A stretch of DNA of 64,000 bases from JBBQRS01 sp038214535 (GCA_038214535.1 JBBQRS010000005.1:20744-84743); one strand, 5' to 3'. Positions 49,706 to 58,907 are shown, counted from the first letter of the stretch. The notes: generated from the sequence alone by a model not told the origin. Made by a program: numbers and translations.

Positions 49706-50827
49706 TTATGCCTGGGCGACCACAGCGAGCAGGTCGCGGCCGTATTCGCCCAGCTTCCAGTCCCCCAGCACGTCGAGGGCGGCGAGTTGCTCCAGGTCGG
49801 TGGGCGCGCTGCGGGCGATGGTCATCAGGGCGTGGTTGGCGAGGACGACATCGGTGTCAACGCCGCGTTCGGCGGCGCGGGTCGTGCGCCAGGCGCGCAA
49901 ACGGTCGTAGCAAGCGATCACGGACGGATCGGGGCGCGGATAGTCTTCGCGGGACCGTTTCGGCGGCCTGGGCGGCGGGGCGGCGCAGCCGCGTTCGATC
50001 GCGCCCAGCACAGCTTTGGCCGTCTGCGGGTCGCGACGCAGGACGCGCGGCAGGTCGTCGAGCCGGCGGGGTTGTTCGCGGCTGAGGCGCGCCAGGCCGT
50101 CATCATTCATCACTTTGAAAGGCGGACAGTCCTGGGCGCGGGCCGCGGATTCGCGCCACAGGTAGAGTTCACGCAGCACCGCCAGTTCGGCCGGCCCCAA
50201 ATCACGCGCGGCCTTGCTGTGCCAGAAGCCGTCGGGGTCGAAGGGCTTTTCGACATATTGCACGTCGGGCAGGGCGGCAAATGTTTCTTGCGCCTCGAGC
50301 CAGCGATGGCGGGCGCGCAACTCGCGCTCCAGTTCGTCGCGCAGGGGGATCAGGAAATGGGTGTCGAGCGCGGCATAGCGCAACTGCTCCGTGGTGAGGG
50401 GGCGGCGGCCCCAGTCGGTGAGTTGCGCCCGTTTATCGAGCTTGACGCCGAAGCGCTCTTCGGATAACGCGGCGAGGCTGACGCGGGGCCAGCCGAGGAT
50501 GCGGGCGGCGAGCATGGTGTCGAAGATGTTGGCGAAGGTGAACCCGAAGTCGCGTTTCATGAGCAGGATGTCGTTATCGGCGGCATGGAACACTTTTTCG
50601 ACGCACGGGGCGGCCATGAGCGCGCCGAGGGCCGAAATGTCGGGCAGACGCAGCGGGTCAACGATGTAATCCACGTCGGGGGTGCTGATCTGGATCAGGC
50701 AGACCTTATGGAAATAGCGATAGAGGCTGTCGGATTCGGTGTCCACCGCGATGATCGGTGCGCCGGTCAGCGCATCCATCATGGCGTCGAATGCTGGGGG
50801 GACATCAACCAGCACGGGCGGCTGCAC
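49706..50827 (-). CDS. rnd: Ribonuclease D-like 3'-5' exonuclease
   Basis: A protein of about 373 residues. DEDD motifs are AVDTESDSLYRY, FHAADNDILLMKRDFG and YAALDTHFLIPL; a C-terminal HRDC-like region follows (DPSVIACYDRLRAWRTTRA). RNase D trims tRNA 3' ends. The start is uncertain: GTG at 50827 or 50815 gives a normal RNase D N-terminus, while TTG at 50881 is also in frame. Confidence 0.88.
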   Translation of the reverse strand: MQPPVLVDVPPAFDAMMDALTGAPIIAVDTESDSLYRYFHKVCLIQISTPDVDYIVDPLRLPDISALGALMAAPCVEKVFHAADNDILLMKRDFGFTFANIFDTMLAARILGWPRVSLAALSEERFGVKLDKRAQLTDWGRRPLTTEQLRYAALDTHFLIPLRDELERELRARHRWLEAQETFAALPDVQYVEKPFDPDGFWHSKAARDLGPAELAVLRELYLWRESAARAQDCPPFKVMNDDGLARLSREQPRRLDDLPRVLRRDPQTAKAVLGAIERGCAAPPPRPPKRSREDYPRPDPSVIACYDRLRAWRTTRAAERGVDTDVVLANHALMTIARSAPTDLEQLAALDVLGDWKLGEYGRDLLAVVAQA

Positions 50828-51062
50828 CTGAACCCGGGCGGTGGGATTGGCATGTGACGATTGTTTTTGGTCTGCGCTCAATATACACCCATGATGACCG
50901 GAGCGGCATGAAGATTTGGGGGTTGGCTGCGGCAGATGATATGCCGAAGTCACGCTCTGGCGCCAGGAGTTTATTATCCCAGCTTCGTGAGGGTGTGTCA
51001 AACGGGGTTCGCAACGAGGGCACATTTCAAGTTCGGGGCGAGATTGTCACCCTGAGTAGGCG

Positions 51063-51241
51063 GTAAAGTTAGTTTTTGGCATGTCACCCTGAGCGGGTTA
51101 ACGATTCAAAGATCACTACGTTAAAGCTCTAGCGAAGGGTCTCGGCCTCGCCAACGGGAGATCCCTCTTTAGGGGGCTAGAGTCACGCCGTAACGAACGT
51201 CTTAAGGCTGACCCGCTCAGAAAGACAAAAACTAACGTTAC
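51063..51241. repeat. MITE-like element with 16-bp terminal inverted repeats
   Basis: GTAAAGTTAGTTTTTG at 51063-51078 and its inverted copy CAAAAACTAACGTTAC at 51226-51241 match at 15 of 16 bases. Between them are GTCACCCTGAGCGGGTTAA and a GACCCGCTCAG segment, words of a dispersed CACCCTGAGCG repeat family. Confidence 0.7.
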
Positions 51242-51243
51242 AG

Positions 51244-51353
51244 ACCACTGAGCGGGTTAACCATTCAATGCACGTTACAATGGCGCTCTAGCGAAGGGTC
51301 TCGCGTCGCAAGGCGAGATGCTTCGGCCCAAAACGGCGAGCCTCAGCATGACA
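51244..51353. repeat. Second copy of the CTGAGCGGGTTAAC / GAGATGCTTCG repeat
   Basis: ACTGAGCGGGTTAACCATTC, then GCTCTAGCGAAGGGTCTCG, GAGATGCTTCGG (51315-51326) and CCTCAGCATGACA (51341-51353). The last two words also occur, slightly changed, inside recD2. Confidence 0.7.
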
Positions 51354-51619
51354 TCGCGGTGGGTTGCCTCGAAAATGAAATGCACCCTCGCAACGAGCGA
51401 GTATGAGCAAGATCATTGCCGAGGCCTTTCAGATACTGTAATCTGCGAGAGATTTGCGTGTATTTCTACAATGGCGGGGGAGTTGGCAATTTTCCAAAAG
51501 GGGTTCGAAGCTCCCCAAATTCTTGTCGCCGAACGCATGAGGTCTGCCGTTGCAAGGGCTGCGTGCGTCCATATTAATTTCACTAATCTCTATATCAGGA
51601 GGAAGGTAAGACAGAAATC

Positions 51620-53893
51620 ATGAGTCGCATGAATTTGTCACAGTTCGAGGTCTATGCGATCTATGCAGTGCTCGTAGTGGCGGTCATCAGCCTGATCTAC
51701 GCGTATCTGCTCTGGCTCAACGTGAAGTCGGAGGACACGGGGACTCCGGCGATGATCCGCATATGGACCGCCATCAAGGATGGCGCGGATGCGTATCTGG
51801 GCAAACAGTTCCGCACCATCCTGCCGTTCATCGGCGTGCTGATGTTCGCGTTGTTTGCGAGTGTATGGGTGGCTCCACCTACACCTGAAGCGACTAAGAT
51901 GTTCGGCGACAACGCCCGCCTGGTGATTGCGTTTGGTCGCGCCGGCGCGTTCGTGCTGGGCGCGTTCTTCTCGTTGATGGTGGGCCAGATCGGCATGCGC
52001 GTGGCGGTGCAGGGCAACCTGCGCGTGGCCTCGGCGGCAATGCGCAACTTCGGCGATGCGCTGCGGATTGCTTACCGCTCAGGCACGGTGACCGGCATGT
52101 TGACGGACGGTCTGGGCCTGCTGGGCGGCACGATGATCTTCATCATCTTCGGCGCAGCCGCGCCGGATGCATTGCTGGGCTTCGGCTTCGGCGGCACGTT
52201 GGTCGCGCTGTTCATGCGCGTCGGCGGTGGTATCTACACCAAGGCCGCGGACGTGGGTGCGGACCTGGTGGGTAAGGTCGAAGAGGGCCTGGAAGAGGAC
52301 GATCCCCGCAATGCGGCGGTCATCGCGGACCAGGTTGGCGACAACGTGGGCGACTGCGCCGGTATGGCGGCGGACATCTTCGAGTCCTACGAAGTGACCA
52401 TCGTTTCGGCGCTGATCCTGGGTATCGCGCTGATGCGGGTGACCGGCTACACGTACTTCATCATCTTCCCGCTGCTGGTGCGCGCCATCGGCGTCATCAG
52501 CTCGATCATCGGCACATTCTCGGTGCCGGTGTGGGAGCGCACGATTGCCAAAGGCAATGCGTGGCACAGCATGGAAATCGCCTACGAAGTTTCGTCGGTG
52601 ATCACCATCGTCTTGTCCTTCCTGCTGGCGTTCGTCTACATCAAGCAGCAAGATGTCAACTGGTGGGAACCGGCGGCCATGATTACGACGGGCGTGGTGT
52701 TCAACGTCATTGTGAACCGGCTGACGGCGTACTTCACGGCGACTGAGAAGGCGCCGGTGCAGGAAATCGCGAAGAGCACGCGGTTTGGTCCGGCGACGAC
52801 GATTTTGAGCGGTATGGCCGAAGGGTACGAGTCGAGCTTCTGGGCGGTCATCACGATTGCGGCGTCGCTGCTGGTCTCGGTGCTGGTGTACGGCAAGCTG
52901 GGCCCGCAGTATGTCATCTACGGCGTGGCGCTGATCGGTATCGGCTGGCTGACCCATGCAGGCAACCTGGTTTCCATGGACGCGTTCGGCCCGATCTCCG
53001 ACAATGCCAACGGCATCGGTGAAATGGCTTCGATGCCCGAAGATTCTCGTGTGATCATGACCGAACTGGACGCCGTGGGCAACACGACCAAGGCGATCAC
53101 GAAGGGCGTGGCGATTGGTTCCGCAGTCATTGCGGCCGTGGCGCTGTTCGGCTCCTTCATGACGGACATCCGGCTGGTGCAGGAAGAGATGGTCGCGGCG
53201 GGCTTGTTGACGCCCGACAAGATCCTTACCGGCATCAACATAGCAAACCCGATGGTATTCGTCGGCCTGTTGATCGGCGGCGGTATCCCGCTGCTGTTCG
53301 GTGGACTGTTGATCAAGGCCGTGGCGCGCGCGGCCAACGGTATGGTGGCGGTGGTGCGTAAGGAATTCGACGTGCCCGGCGTGCGCGAAGGCACCGTGAT
53401 GCCCGATTACAAGAAAGCGGTGGCAATTTCCACCGTGGCGGCGCAGCGTGAGTTGCTGCCGGTGGGCATCATGGTGGTGTTGATCCCGATTGTCGTGGGC
53501 TTTGCGCTCAAAGCGGAGGCGCTGGGCGGCTTCCTGGCGGGTGTGATCCTGTCCGGGCAGTTATTGGCCGTGTATATGTCGAACACGGGCGGCGCGTGGG
53601 ATAATGCGAAGAAACTGGTCGAGCAGGGTCTCTATGGGGGCAAGGGCTCGGAGGCGCATAAGGCCAGCATCGTCGGCGATACGGTCGGCGATCCGCTGAA
53701 GGACACGGCCGGCCCGGCGTTGAACCCGTTGATCAAGGTGATCAACCTGATCAGCCTGATCATCGCCCCGATCGTGGTGCGTTACACGGGCTATCCGTTG
53801 CCGCTGATCATCGGTGTGGCGATCTTGCTGGCGGTCATCATCTGGGCGATCCGCCGCAGCAAAGCGCCGGCGCAGTACGCGATCGAAGGGTAA
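51620..53893 (+). CDS. hppA: K+-independent membrane H+-pyrophosphatase
   Basis: A 757-residue pump with about 16 membrane segments, which couples PPi hydrolysis to proton transfer. Substrate motifs are GGGIYTKAADVGADLVGKVE and DDPRNAAVIADQVGDNVGD, plus NTGGAWDNAKK and VGDTVGDPLKDTAGPALNP near the end. The position that separates subclasses reads GNTTKA (Lys rather than Ala), the mark of the K+-independent type. An AGGAGG lies 16 bases before the ATG, a little far. Confidence 0.96.
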   Translation: MSRMNLSQFEVYAIYAVLVVAVISLIYAYLLWLNVKSEDTGTPAMIRIWTAIKDGADAYLGKQFRTILPFIGVLMFALFASVWVAPPTPEATKMFGDNARLVIAFGRAGAFVLGAFFSLMVGQIGMRVAVQGNLRVASAAMRNFGDALRIAYRSGTVTGMLTDGLGLLGGTMIFIIFGAAAPDALLGFGFGGTLVALFMRVGGGIYTKAADVGADLVGKVEEGLEEDDPRNAAVIADQVGDNVGDCAGMAADIFESYEVTIVSALILGIALMRVTGYTYFIIFPLLVRAIGVISSIIGTFSVPVWERTIAKGNAWHSMEIAYEVSSVITIVLSFLLAFVYIKQQDVNWWEPAAMITTGVVFNVIVNRLTAYFTATEKAPVQEIAKSTRFGPATTILSGMAEGYESSFWAVITIAASLLVSVLVYGKLGPQYVIYGVALIGIGWLTHAGNLVSMDAFGPISDNANGIGEMASMPEDSRVIMTELDAVGNTTKAITKGVAIGSAVIAAVALFGSFMTDIRLVQEEMVAAGLLTPDKILTGINIANPMVFVGLLIGGGIPLLFGGLLIKAVARAANGMVAVVRKEFDVPGVREGTVMPDYKKAVAISTVAAQRELLPVGIMVVLIPIVVGFALKAEALGGFLAGVILSGQLLAVYMSNTGGAWDNAKKLVEQGLYGGKGSEAHKASIVGDTVGDPLKDTAGPALNPLIKVINLISLIIAPIVVRYTGYPLPLIIGVAILLAVIIWAIRRSKAPAQYAIEG

Positions 53894-53952
53894 GTTGGAC
53901 TGACCTCACCCCCGGCCCCTCTCCTTGAAGGAGAGGAGAGAAGCGGGGAGTT

Positions 53953-53989
53953 GCGGTGGGAGCCCTTGCGAGCTCCCACCGCTTTTTTT
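53953..53989 (+). terminator. Terminator of hppA
   Basis: GCGGTGGGAGC at 53953-53963 pairs with GCTCCCACCGC at 53972-53982, then seven T. Confidence 0.92.
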
Positions 53990-54020
53990 GTGTTTGGGCG
54001 CTCGGCCGCGGTTAAGATGG

Positions 54021-54029
54021 TGGTATAAT
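54021..54029 (+). promoter_or_regulatory. Extended -10 promoter of the toxin-antitoxin pair
   Basis: TGGTATAAT at 54021-54029 is an extended -10; the -35 is poor. It lies about 90 bp before the antitoxin start. Confidence 0.5.
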
Positions 54030-54120
54030 AGTAGTCATCGAGTGCTAACGCATGCTGAGTTGAATGCCAGTTGCGCATCCGAGGTGGATAGAGTTAGTTT
54101 GTTGGAGTGAGGAGAGGTAA

Positions 54121-54396
54121 ATGCAGGCCAACTTGGTTATCCGGCAGGAAGCATTGCCGATCGTGAAGGCGAGTCTGGAAATGAAACGCCGGTCGCTGGA
54201 GTTCAACTTGCGCCGTTATCGGGCCAGGCTGGATGAATTCGAGCAACAATATCAGATGACTTCCGATCAGTTTGCCGCGAAGTTTGAGGCGGGTGCATTG
54301 GGCGACGATGCTGTCTGGTTCGAATGGGAGTTTGTGTGGGACGCGTATTTGGAAATAACCCAACAATTGAAGTTGCTGAAAAGCATCCAGTTATGA
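54121..54396 (+). CDS. TumA-like antitoxin
   Basis: A 91-residue acidic helical protein (FEAGALGDDAVWFEWEFVWD) located immediately before a TumE-family protein, with an ATGA overlap. This is the layout of TumA/TumE-like modules. The gene has lower GC than the chromosome around it, consistent with transfer. A truncated relative lies at 40219-40365. Confidence 0.75.
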   Translation: MQANLVIRQEALPIVKASLEMKRRSLEFNLRRYRARLDEFEQQYQMTSDQFAAKFEAGALGDDAVWFEWEFVWDAYLEITQQLKLLKSIQL

Positions 54397-54761
54397 GCAT
54401 TGATGGCTACCTCGCGGCCCTTGACGCAAAGATGCGGACGCTATCAAGGGTTATTGTATCCTGGTCCATTCAACGAGAGATTGATACGAATTTGGATCGA
54501 GGTTTCATCAAGGGATATATTGCATTTACAGATGGTTCACGGCTGGAATTTTCCGAGCAAATACCTGTCGAACGACAGCGTTTTCGATTGCACTATATGG
54601 ACGCCGATGAGAATCTGGTCGTCCGTTGGGATTCAGCACCACACCACAAAGATTTGGCAACCTTCCCATTCCATATGCATACACCTTCCGGCGTAGTGGA
54701 GCATTCAGCAATCACTTTGCTGGACGCGTTGGATGATGTCGTGAAGCGACTAGAGGTTTAG
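54393..54761 (+). CDS. TumE-family toxin
   Basis: A 122-residue protein with the TumE pattern: IVSWSIQREIDTNLDRGFIK, ITF-like GYIAFTDGSRLEFSEQI, RFRLHYMDADENLVVRWDSA and FPFHMHTPSG. The toxic activity of the family is little characterised. Base composition is AT-rich compared with its neighbours. The ATG at 54393 overlaps the antitoxin stop; a longer frame upstream is not used. Confidence 0.8.
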   Translation: MSIDGYLAALDAKMRTLSRVIVSWSIQREIDTNLDRGFIKGYIAFTDGSRLEFSEQIPVERQRFRLHYMDADENLVVRWDSAPHHKDLATFPFHMHTPSGVVEHSAITLLDALDDVVKRLEV

Positions 54762-54783
54762 TTTACCTGGCACGAGGCATCTT

Positions 54784-55965
54784 ATGACTGACAAATTGGC
54801 TTTCATCAACGAGGAGATGGACGCGCTGCGCGAGAGCAATTTGCTCATCAACATCCGCACGATGGAGTCGCCGGCGGATGGGTGGATGGTGGTGGACGGG
54901 CGGCGGGTGCTGAATTTCTGCACGAACAACTATCTGGGGCTGGCGAACCATCCACGGCTGAAAGCGGCGGCAAAGACCGCGGTGGATATGTGGGGCGTAG
55001 GGCCGGCGGCGGTGCGCTCGATTGCGGGGACACAGGGGTTGCACCTGGAGCTGGAAGGGCGGTTGGCGGCGTTCAAGCGGGTGGAGGACGCGCTATACGT
55101 GCAGAGCGGCTTCCTGGCGAACCAGGCGGCGATTCCGCCGCTGGTGGGCCGCGAGGACGTGATTTTCTCCGACCGGCTGAATCACGCGAGCATCATTGAT
55201 GGGGCGCGGCTGAGCCGGGCGACGATTGTGGTCTATGAGCATTGCGATGTGGCCGACGCCGAGGCGAAGATCAAGGAGAACTTGCCGAAATATCGGCGCG
55301 GGCTGCTGGTGACCGACGGGGTGTTCAGCATGGACGGTGATATCGCACCGTTGGATAAGTTGACCGAAGTGGCGGACCGCTACGGCGTGATGACGATGGT
55401 GGACGACGCGCACGGCGAGGGGGTGCTGGGCAAAGGCGGTCGAGGCATCGTAGATCACTTCGGACTGCACGGCGTCTTTGACGTGGAGATCGGCACGCTG
55501 AGCAAGGCGTTCGGCGTGGTGGGCGGCGTGATCGCGGGCAAGAAGATCATCGTGGATTTCATCCGGCAGAAGGCGCGGCCCTTCCTGTTCTCGAGTGCGA
55601 CGACGCCCGCGGATACAGCGGCGTGTCTGGCGGCGGTGGATCTGCTGGAGGAGTCGGAGGCGTTGGTGGAGAAGCTGTGGGATAACGCCGCGTGTTTCCG
55701 GGCCGGGATGCAGCAGTTAGGCTTCGACACAGGTTTCTCGCAGACGCCGATTGTGCCGGTGATGCTGGGCGACGCGGGGCTGGCGAAGCAGTTCAGCCGG
55801 GCGCTGTTCGAGGCGGGCGTCTTTGCGGTGGCAATCGGCTTCCCCACCGTGCCACAGGGCAAGGCGCGCATCCGGGTGATGAACACAGCCGCGCACAGCC
55901 GTGAAGATCTGGATCGCGGGTTGGCCGCGTTCGAGGCCGTGGGGCAGGCGTTGGGGGTGATCTGA
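54784..55965 (+). CDS. kbl: Glycine C-acetyltransferase / 8-amino-7-oxononanoate synthase family enzyme
   Basis: A 393-residue PLP enzyme of the alpha-oxoamine synthase family. The internal aldimine Lys is in GTLSKAFGVVGGVIAG (about 241), with NNYLGLANHPRLKAA near the N-terminus and VDDAHGEGVLG. It joins glycine (or alanine) with an acyl-CoA. Closeness to Kbl is judged from length and motifs (SAGTQ-like SIAGTQGLHLELEGRLA); no tdh or bio genes are nearby to decide. It starts 22 bases after the toxin gene. Confidence 0.85.
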   Translation: MTDKLAFINEEMDALRESNLLINIRTMESPADGWMVVDGRRVLNFCTNNYLGLANHPRLKAAAKTAVDMWGVGPAAVRSIAGTQGLHLELEGRLAAFKRVEDALYVQSGFLANQAAIPPLVGREDVIFSDRLNHASIIDGARLSRATIVVYEHCDVADAEAKIKENLPKYRRGLLVTDGVFSMDGDIAPLDKLTEVADRYGVMTMVDDAHGEGVLGKGGRGIVDHFGLHGVFDVEIGTLSKAFGVVGGVIAGKKIIVDFIRQKARPFLFSSATTPADTAACLAAVDLLEESEALVEKLWDNAACFRAGMQQLGFDTGFSQTPIVPVMLGDAGLAKQFSRALFEAGVFAVAIGFPTVPQGKARIRVMNTAAHSREDLDRGLAAFEAVGQALGVI

Positions 55966-56021
55966 GCGCGTCAGTGCCCTGATCGGGCATCCAATAAAAC
56001 ATATTATGTCAGATTGACATA

Positions 56022-56050
56022 TTGACGCGCCCGATGGCGTGTGGTATGAT
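56022..56050 (+). promoter_or_regulatory. Promoter of the LysM lipoprotein gene
   Basis: TTGACG at 56022-56027 and TATGAT at 56045-56050, spacer 17 bp, leader of about 85 bp. Confidence 0.68.
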
Positions 56051-56143
56051 TGAACTCGGGATCACTTATCCCTGTCGTGCGCCCGGGCCGCTCCGGGTTG
56101 GCCTCGTGTTCTCGCAGCTATTTAGCGTTCGGGAGAGGAACTG

Positions 56144-56962
56144 ATGAGAACTCGCTTTACCCCGCTTGTCGTAATCATCGTTGTTATCATCATGTCAATG
56201 GCGCTTGCCGGTTGCGAGCGAGAACGGCCTGCGCCAACGCCGGAAGGTGGTACGCCGGGCGTCCTGTTGCCTGTGGGTACCGGAACGGTCGAGGGAGCAG
56301 GCAGCCAGACAGTCGGTACGCCTGTGCCGTTGGACGCCGCCAGCCCGACGCCTGCCCTGTTACGGCCCGCGGCGACAGCGGAACCGTTGGCGCAGCCCGC
56401 GGCGACCTCAGGCAGCGCGGCGAGCGCGCCCGGCACGTATACCGTGCAGCGCGGCGATACTCTGGGCAGCATTGGGGGGAAATTCGGCGTCTCCACCAAA
56501 GAGATTCTGGCGGTGAATCCGACGATCACGAACCCCGACGTGCTTGCGGTGGGCCAGCAGATCAAGCTGCCTTCCGGGGGAAGCGCCGGCGTACCTGCCG
56601 CCTCTACGGGCGGGAGTACTGCGAGCAGCGGTGCAGGGCAAACGTACACCGTGCAGAAGGGTGATATTCTGGCAACGATTGCCCGGAAGTACGGGGTGAC
56701 GGTGGCGGCATTGCAACAGGCCAACAACCTGTCGAACCCGAATAAGATCATCGTGGGCCAGAAGTTGACGATTCCGGCGGGCGGTTCGGCCGCGCCGGCG
56801 GCAGCTTCGTCAGGGCAGACCCGCAATTACACGGTGCAGCGCGGTGACACGATGTCCACGATTGCGGTGAAGTTTGGCGTGACGGTGGCAGCGTTGCAAC
56901 AGGCGAACGGGATCACGAACCCCGATAAGATCACGGTGGGACAGGTGTTGAAGATTCCGTAA
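56144..56962 (+). CDS. Lipoprotein with three LysM domains
   Basis: A 272-residue lipoprotein with lipobox ALAGC (Cys about 24), a Pro/Thr/Ala-rich linker (about 28-100) and three LysM repeats (YTVQRGDTLGSIGGKFGVS; YTVQKGDILATIARKYGV; YTVQRGDTMSTIAVKFGVT) joined by Ala/Ser/Gly spacers. LysM binds peptidoglycan or chitin-like glycans, so this protein probably sits on the outer face of the membrane attached to the wall. GAGGAA precedes the ATG. Confidence 0.93.
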   Translation: MRTRFTPLVVIIVVIIMSMALAGCERERPAPTPEGGTPGVLLPVGTGTVEGAGSQTVGTPVPLDAASPTPALLRPAATAEPLAQPAATSGSAASAPGTYTVQRGDTLGSIGGKFGVSTKEILAVNPTITNPDVLAVGQQIKLPSGGSAGVPAASTGGSTASSGAGQTYTVQKGDILATIARKYGVTVAALQQANNLSNPNKIIVGQKLTIPAGGSAAPAAASSGQTRNYTVQRGDTMSTIAVKFGVTVAALQQANGITNPDKITVGQVLKIP

Positions 56963-56997
56963 TGCCCTTGCGGGGCGCATTCCGTAAAAATGAACAA

Positions 56998-57033
56998 CAG
57001 CGCTCCTCTCGCCAGAGAGGGGCGCTGCTTTTT
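56998..57033 (+). terminator. Terminator of the LysM gene
   Basis: CAGCGCTCCTCTC at 56998-57010 pairs with GAGAGGGGCGCTG at 57015-57027 and CTTTTT follows. Confidence 0.92.
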
Positions 57034-57148
57034 ACGCTGTCAGCTTAATGGGCGCGACGTGTCAAGCGATTTGGGGTTGCGCGTGAGAAAATGAGGATGG
57101 AAACATATCGCGAGCCTGACGAGACAGTGATATGGAAGGAGAGCATAG

Positions 57149-58234
57149 ATGAATAGTTTGATGAGTGTGATGATGTTGGCGTTTGGCCTGGGTGTGCTGG
57201 CGGCGATCCTGATCGCCGTGTTGACGGGCCGGCGCGGCGACCCGAATTATCGCGCGGCGATCCTGATCGGCGTGGTGGCGGGTCTGTTGATCTTCGGATT
57301 TTTCGCCATGCAAGACGCTTTCACGCAGGTCGAGGCGGGGTCGGTGGCGGTGGTGAAGCAGTTTGGGCGGATCGTCGGAGTGTTCGAGCCGGGGCTGCAT
57401 TGGAAAGCGCCGTTCATTCAGACGGCGACGCCCTATCGGACGCAAGAGATTTTGTACGAAACGAGCGCCGATCTGACGGAATCTAACGCGGATTATACGG
57501 ATATCGAGGTAGACACGGCGACGGCTGACGGGCAGCAGATTCACGCACGCTATACGGTGCGGTTTCGCATTGACCCATCGCGCATGACGGAGATCGTTAA
57601 CAACCTGGGCACCGAGCCTGAACTGGTGGAAAAAGTGGTTAAAGCCAACAGCCGGGTGCATGTGCGCAATATCCTGAAGCAGTATCCGGCCAGTGATCTC
57701 TATTCCGGCAACGTTGAACGGGCGCAGGAGACCATCGCGGCGCGGTTGGCGAAAGATTTTGAGAAGGAAGGGCTGGAACTGGTGTTCTTCGGTTTGCGCT
57801 CGATCCAGTTCACGGAGGCGTATCGCAACGCCGTCGAGCAGAAGCAGATCGAGAAAGAGAACATCGTGACGAAGGAGAACCTGGCGAAGCAGGCCGAGTT
57901 CGAGAAGAACCGCACGATTACGCAGGCGCAGGCCGAGGCCGAGCGGCAGAAGCTGGAGCGGATCGGTATTGCCGAGGGCGGCGCGGAAGCCACCCGCGTG
58001 CAGGCCATCGCCGAGGCGGAAGCGATCCGCATCAAGGCGCAGGCGCAGGCCGAGGCGAACAAGCTGATTTCGCAAAGCCTGGATGAGTCGGTGATCAGTT
58101 GGCAGGCGATCCAGAGTTGGAGCGGAAACTATCCGCTGGTGTTGGGCGGCAACGGCGACAGCGGCGGCTACATCCTGCCGGGCGAGCTGTTCACGCAGCC
58201 GCAGAACCAGACGGCCCCGTTTGCGACGCCGTAA
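57149..58234 (+). CDS. SPFH/prohibitin-family membrane protein
   Basis: A 361-residue protein with two N-terminal hydrophobic segments (about 5-26 and 36-53), an SPFH domain (AGSVAVVKQFGRIVGVFEPG; VQARYT-like IHARYTVRFRID) and an alanine/glutamate-rich coiled coil (about 225-300; AQAEAERQKLERIG). Such proteins build microdomains or large rings at membranes. ATG follows GGAAGGAG. No NfeD gene is adjacent. Confidence 0.9.
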   Translation: MNSLMSVMMLAFGLGVLAAILIAVLTGRRGDPNYRAAILIGVVAGLLIFGFFAMQDAFTQVEAGSVAVVKQFGRIVGVFEPGLHWKAPFIQTATPYRTQEILYETSADLTESNADYTDIEVDTATADGQQIHARYTVRFRIDPSRMTEIVNNLGTEPELVEKVVKANSRVHVRNILKQYPASDLYSGNVERAQETIAARLAKDFEKEGLELVFFGLRSIQFTEAYRNAVEQKQIEKENIVTKENLAKQAEFEKNRTITQAQAEAERQKLERIGIAEGGAEATRVQAIAEAEAIRIKAQAQAEANKLISQSLDESVISWQAIQSWSGNYPLVLGGNGDSGGYILPGELFTQPQNQTAPFATP

Positions 58235-58276
58235 AAAACAAAAAAGGTGCAACGCACTTCGGAAGTGCGTTGCACC
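58233..58276 (-). terminator. Terminator of hpt (minus strand)
   Basis: Perfect 15-nt arms 58246-58260 and 58262-58276 around one base. On the minus strand the hairpin is followed by a long T-run (the A-run at 58233-58245 on the plus strand), so it ends hpt; SPFH transcripts may also meet it. Confidence 0.88.
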
Positions 58277-58280
58277 TGAA

Positions 58281-58856
58281 TCACCTTCCCCCCACCACCT
58301 CCGGGCGCAGTTCGGCCACATACGGCAGGTGGCGGTAGGCTTCGCGGTGGTCGAGGCCGAAACCGACGACGAAACGGTCGGGCAGGTCGAAGCCGGTATA
58401 GCGAATGGAGACGTTGGTCAACCGGTGTTCGGGCTTGTTGAACAGGGTGCAGACTTCTAGGCTGGCCGGGCCACGCGCCCGCAGGATGCGCAGCAGGTAG
58501 TTGAGCGTCAGCCCGGTGTCTACGATGTCCTCGACGAAGATCAGGTGGCGGCCTTCGACCGTCTCATCCAGGTCCTTGATGAGCCGCACCGCCCCCTTGG
58601 TCTTGCGCGCCGGGTCATAGCGCGAGATCGCCATGAAGTCCACCGTGACGGGGATGGTGATGCCCAGCAGCAGGTCGCTCATGAAGAAGATGACGCCCTT
58701 CAGCACGCCGACCAGCAGCGGGTTCATGCCCGCGTAGTCGCGACTGATCTCCCCCGCAAGTTCGGCGATGCGCCCGCGGATTTCGGCTTCGGTCAACACG
58801 ATGCGCCCCAGCCCGCGCGTCAGGTCGGTCGGCGGCTCTTTGTGAGATTGTTCCAA
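58281..58856 (-). CDS. hpt: Hypoxanthine phosphoribosyltransferase
   Basis: A 191-residue purine salvage enzyme making IMP or GMP from hypoxanthine or guanine and PRPP. The PRPP motif is LIFVEDIVDTGLTL, the N-terminal loop GVLKGVIFFMSDLL, and ISRYDPARKTKG the flexible loop. Length is normal. In many bacteria hpt lies beside tilS and ftsH; here ftsH is about 4 kb away on the same strand. Confidence 0.95.
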   Translation of the reverse strand: MEQSHKEPPTDLTRGLGRIVLTEAEIRGRIAELAGEISRDYAGMNPLLVGVLKGVIFFMSDLLLGITIPVTVDFMAISRYDPARKTKGAVRLIKDLDETVEGRHLIFVEDIVDTGLTLNYLLRILRARGPASLEVCTLFNKPEHRLTNVSIRYTGFDLPDRFVVGFGLDHREAYRHLPYVAELRPEVVGGR

Positions 58857-58907
58857 GCTCTCCCCCTGTTCGAAAATACATCAACCCCGAAACACACGGA
58901 ATACGCC

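Larger units (their letters stand above)
50828..51619. other. Gap of about 0.8 kb without a convincing gene
   Basis: The part near 51046-51353 is filled by repeat elements (see below). The rest, 51354-51619, shows no recognisable gene, RNA or strong promoter apart from AGGAGG at 51598-51603, upstream of hppA. Frames here have no coding-like composition. Confidence 0.6.

Noticed and set aside
51046..51353. Possible CRISPR array upstream of hppA
   Set aside because: The repeats are few, not regularly spaced and mostly inverted; no cas gene is present.
54324..54392. Longer start for the TumE-like toxin
   Set aside because: It would run far into the antitoxin; ATG at 54393 with the ATGA overlap is the usual arrangement.
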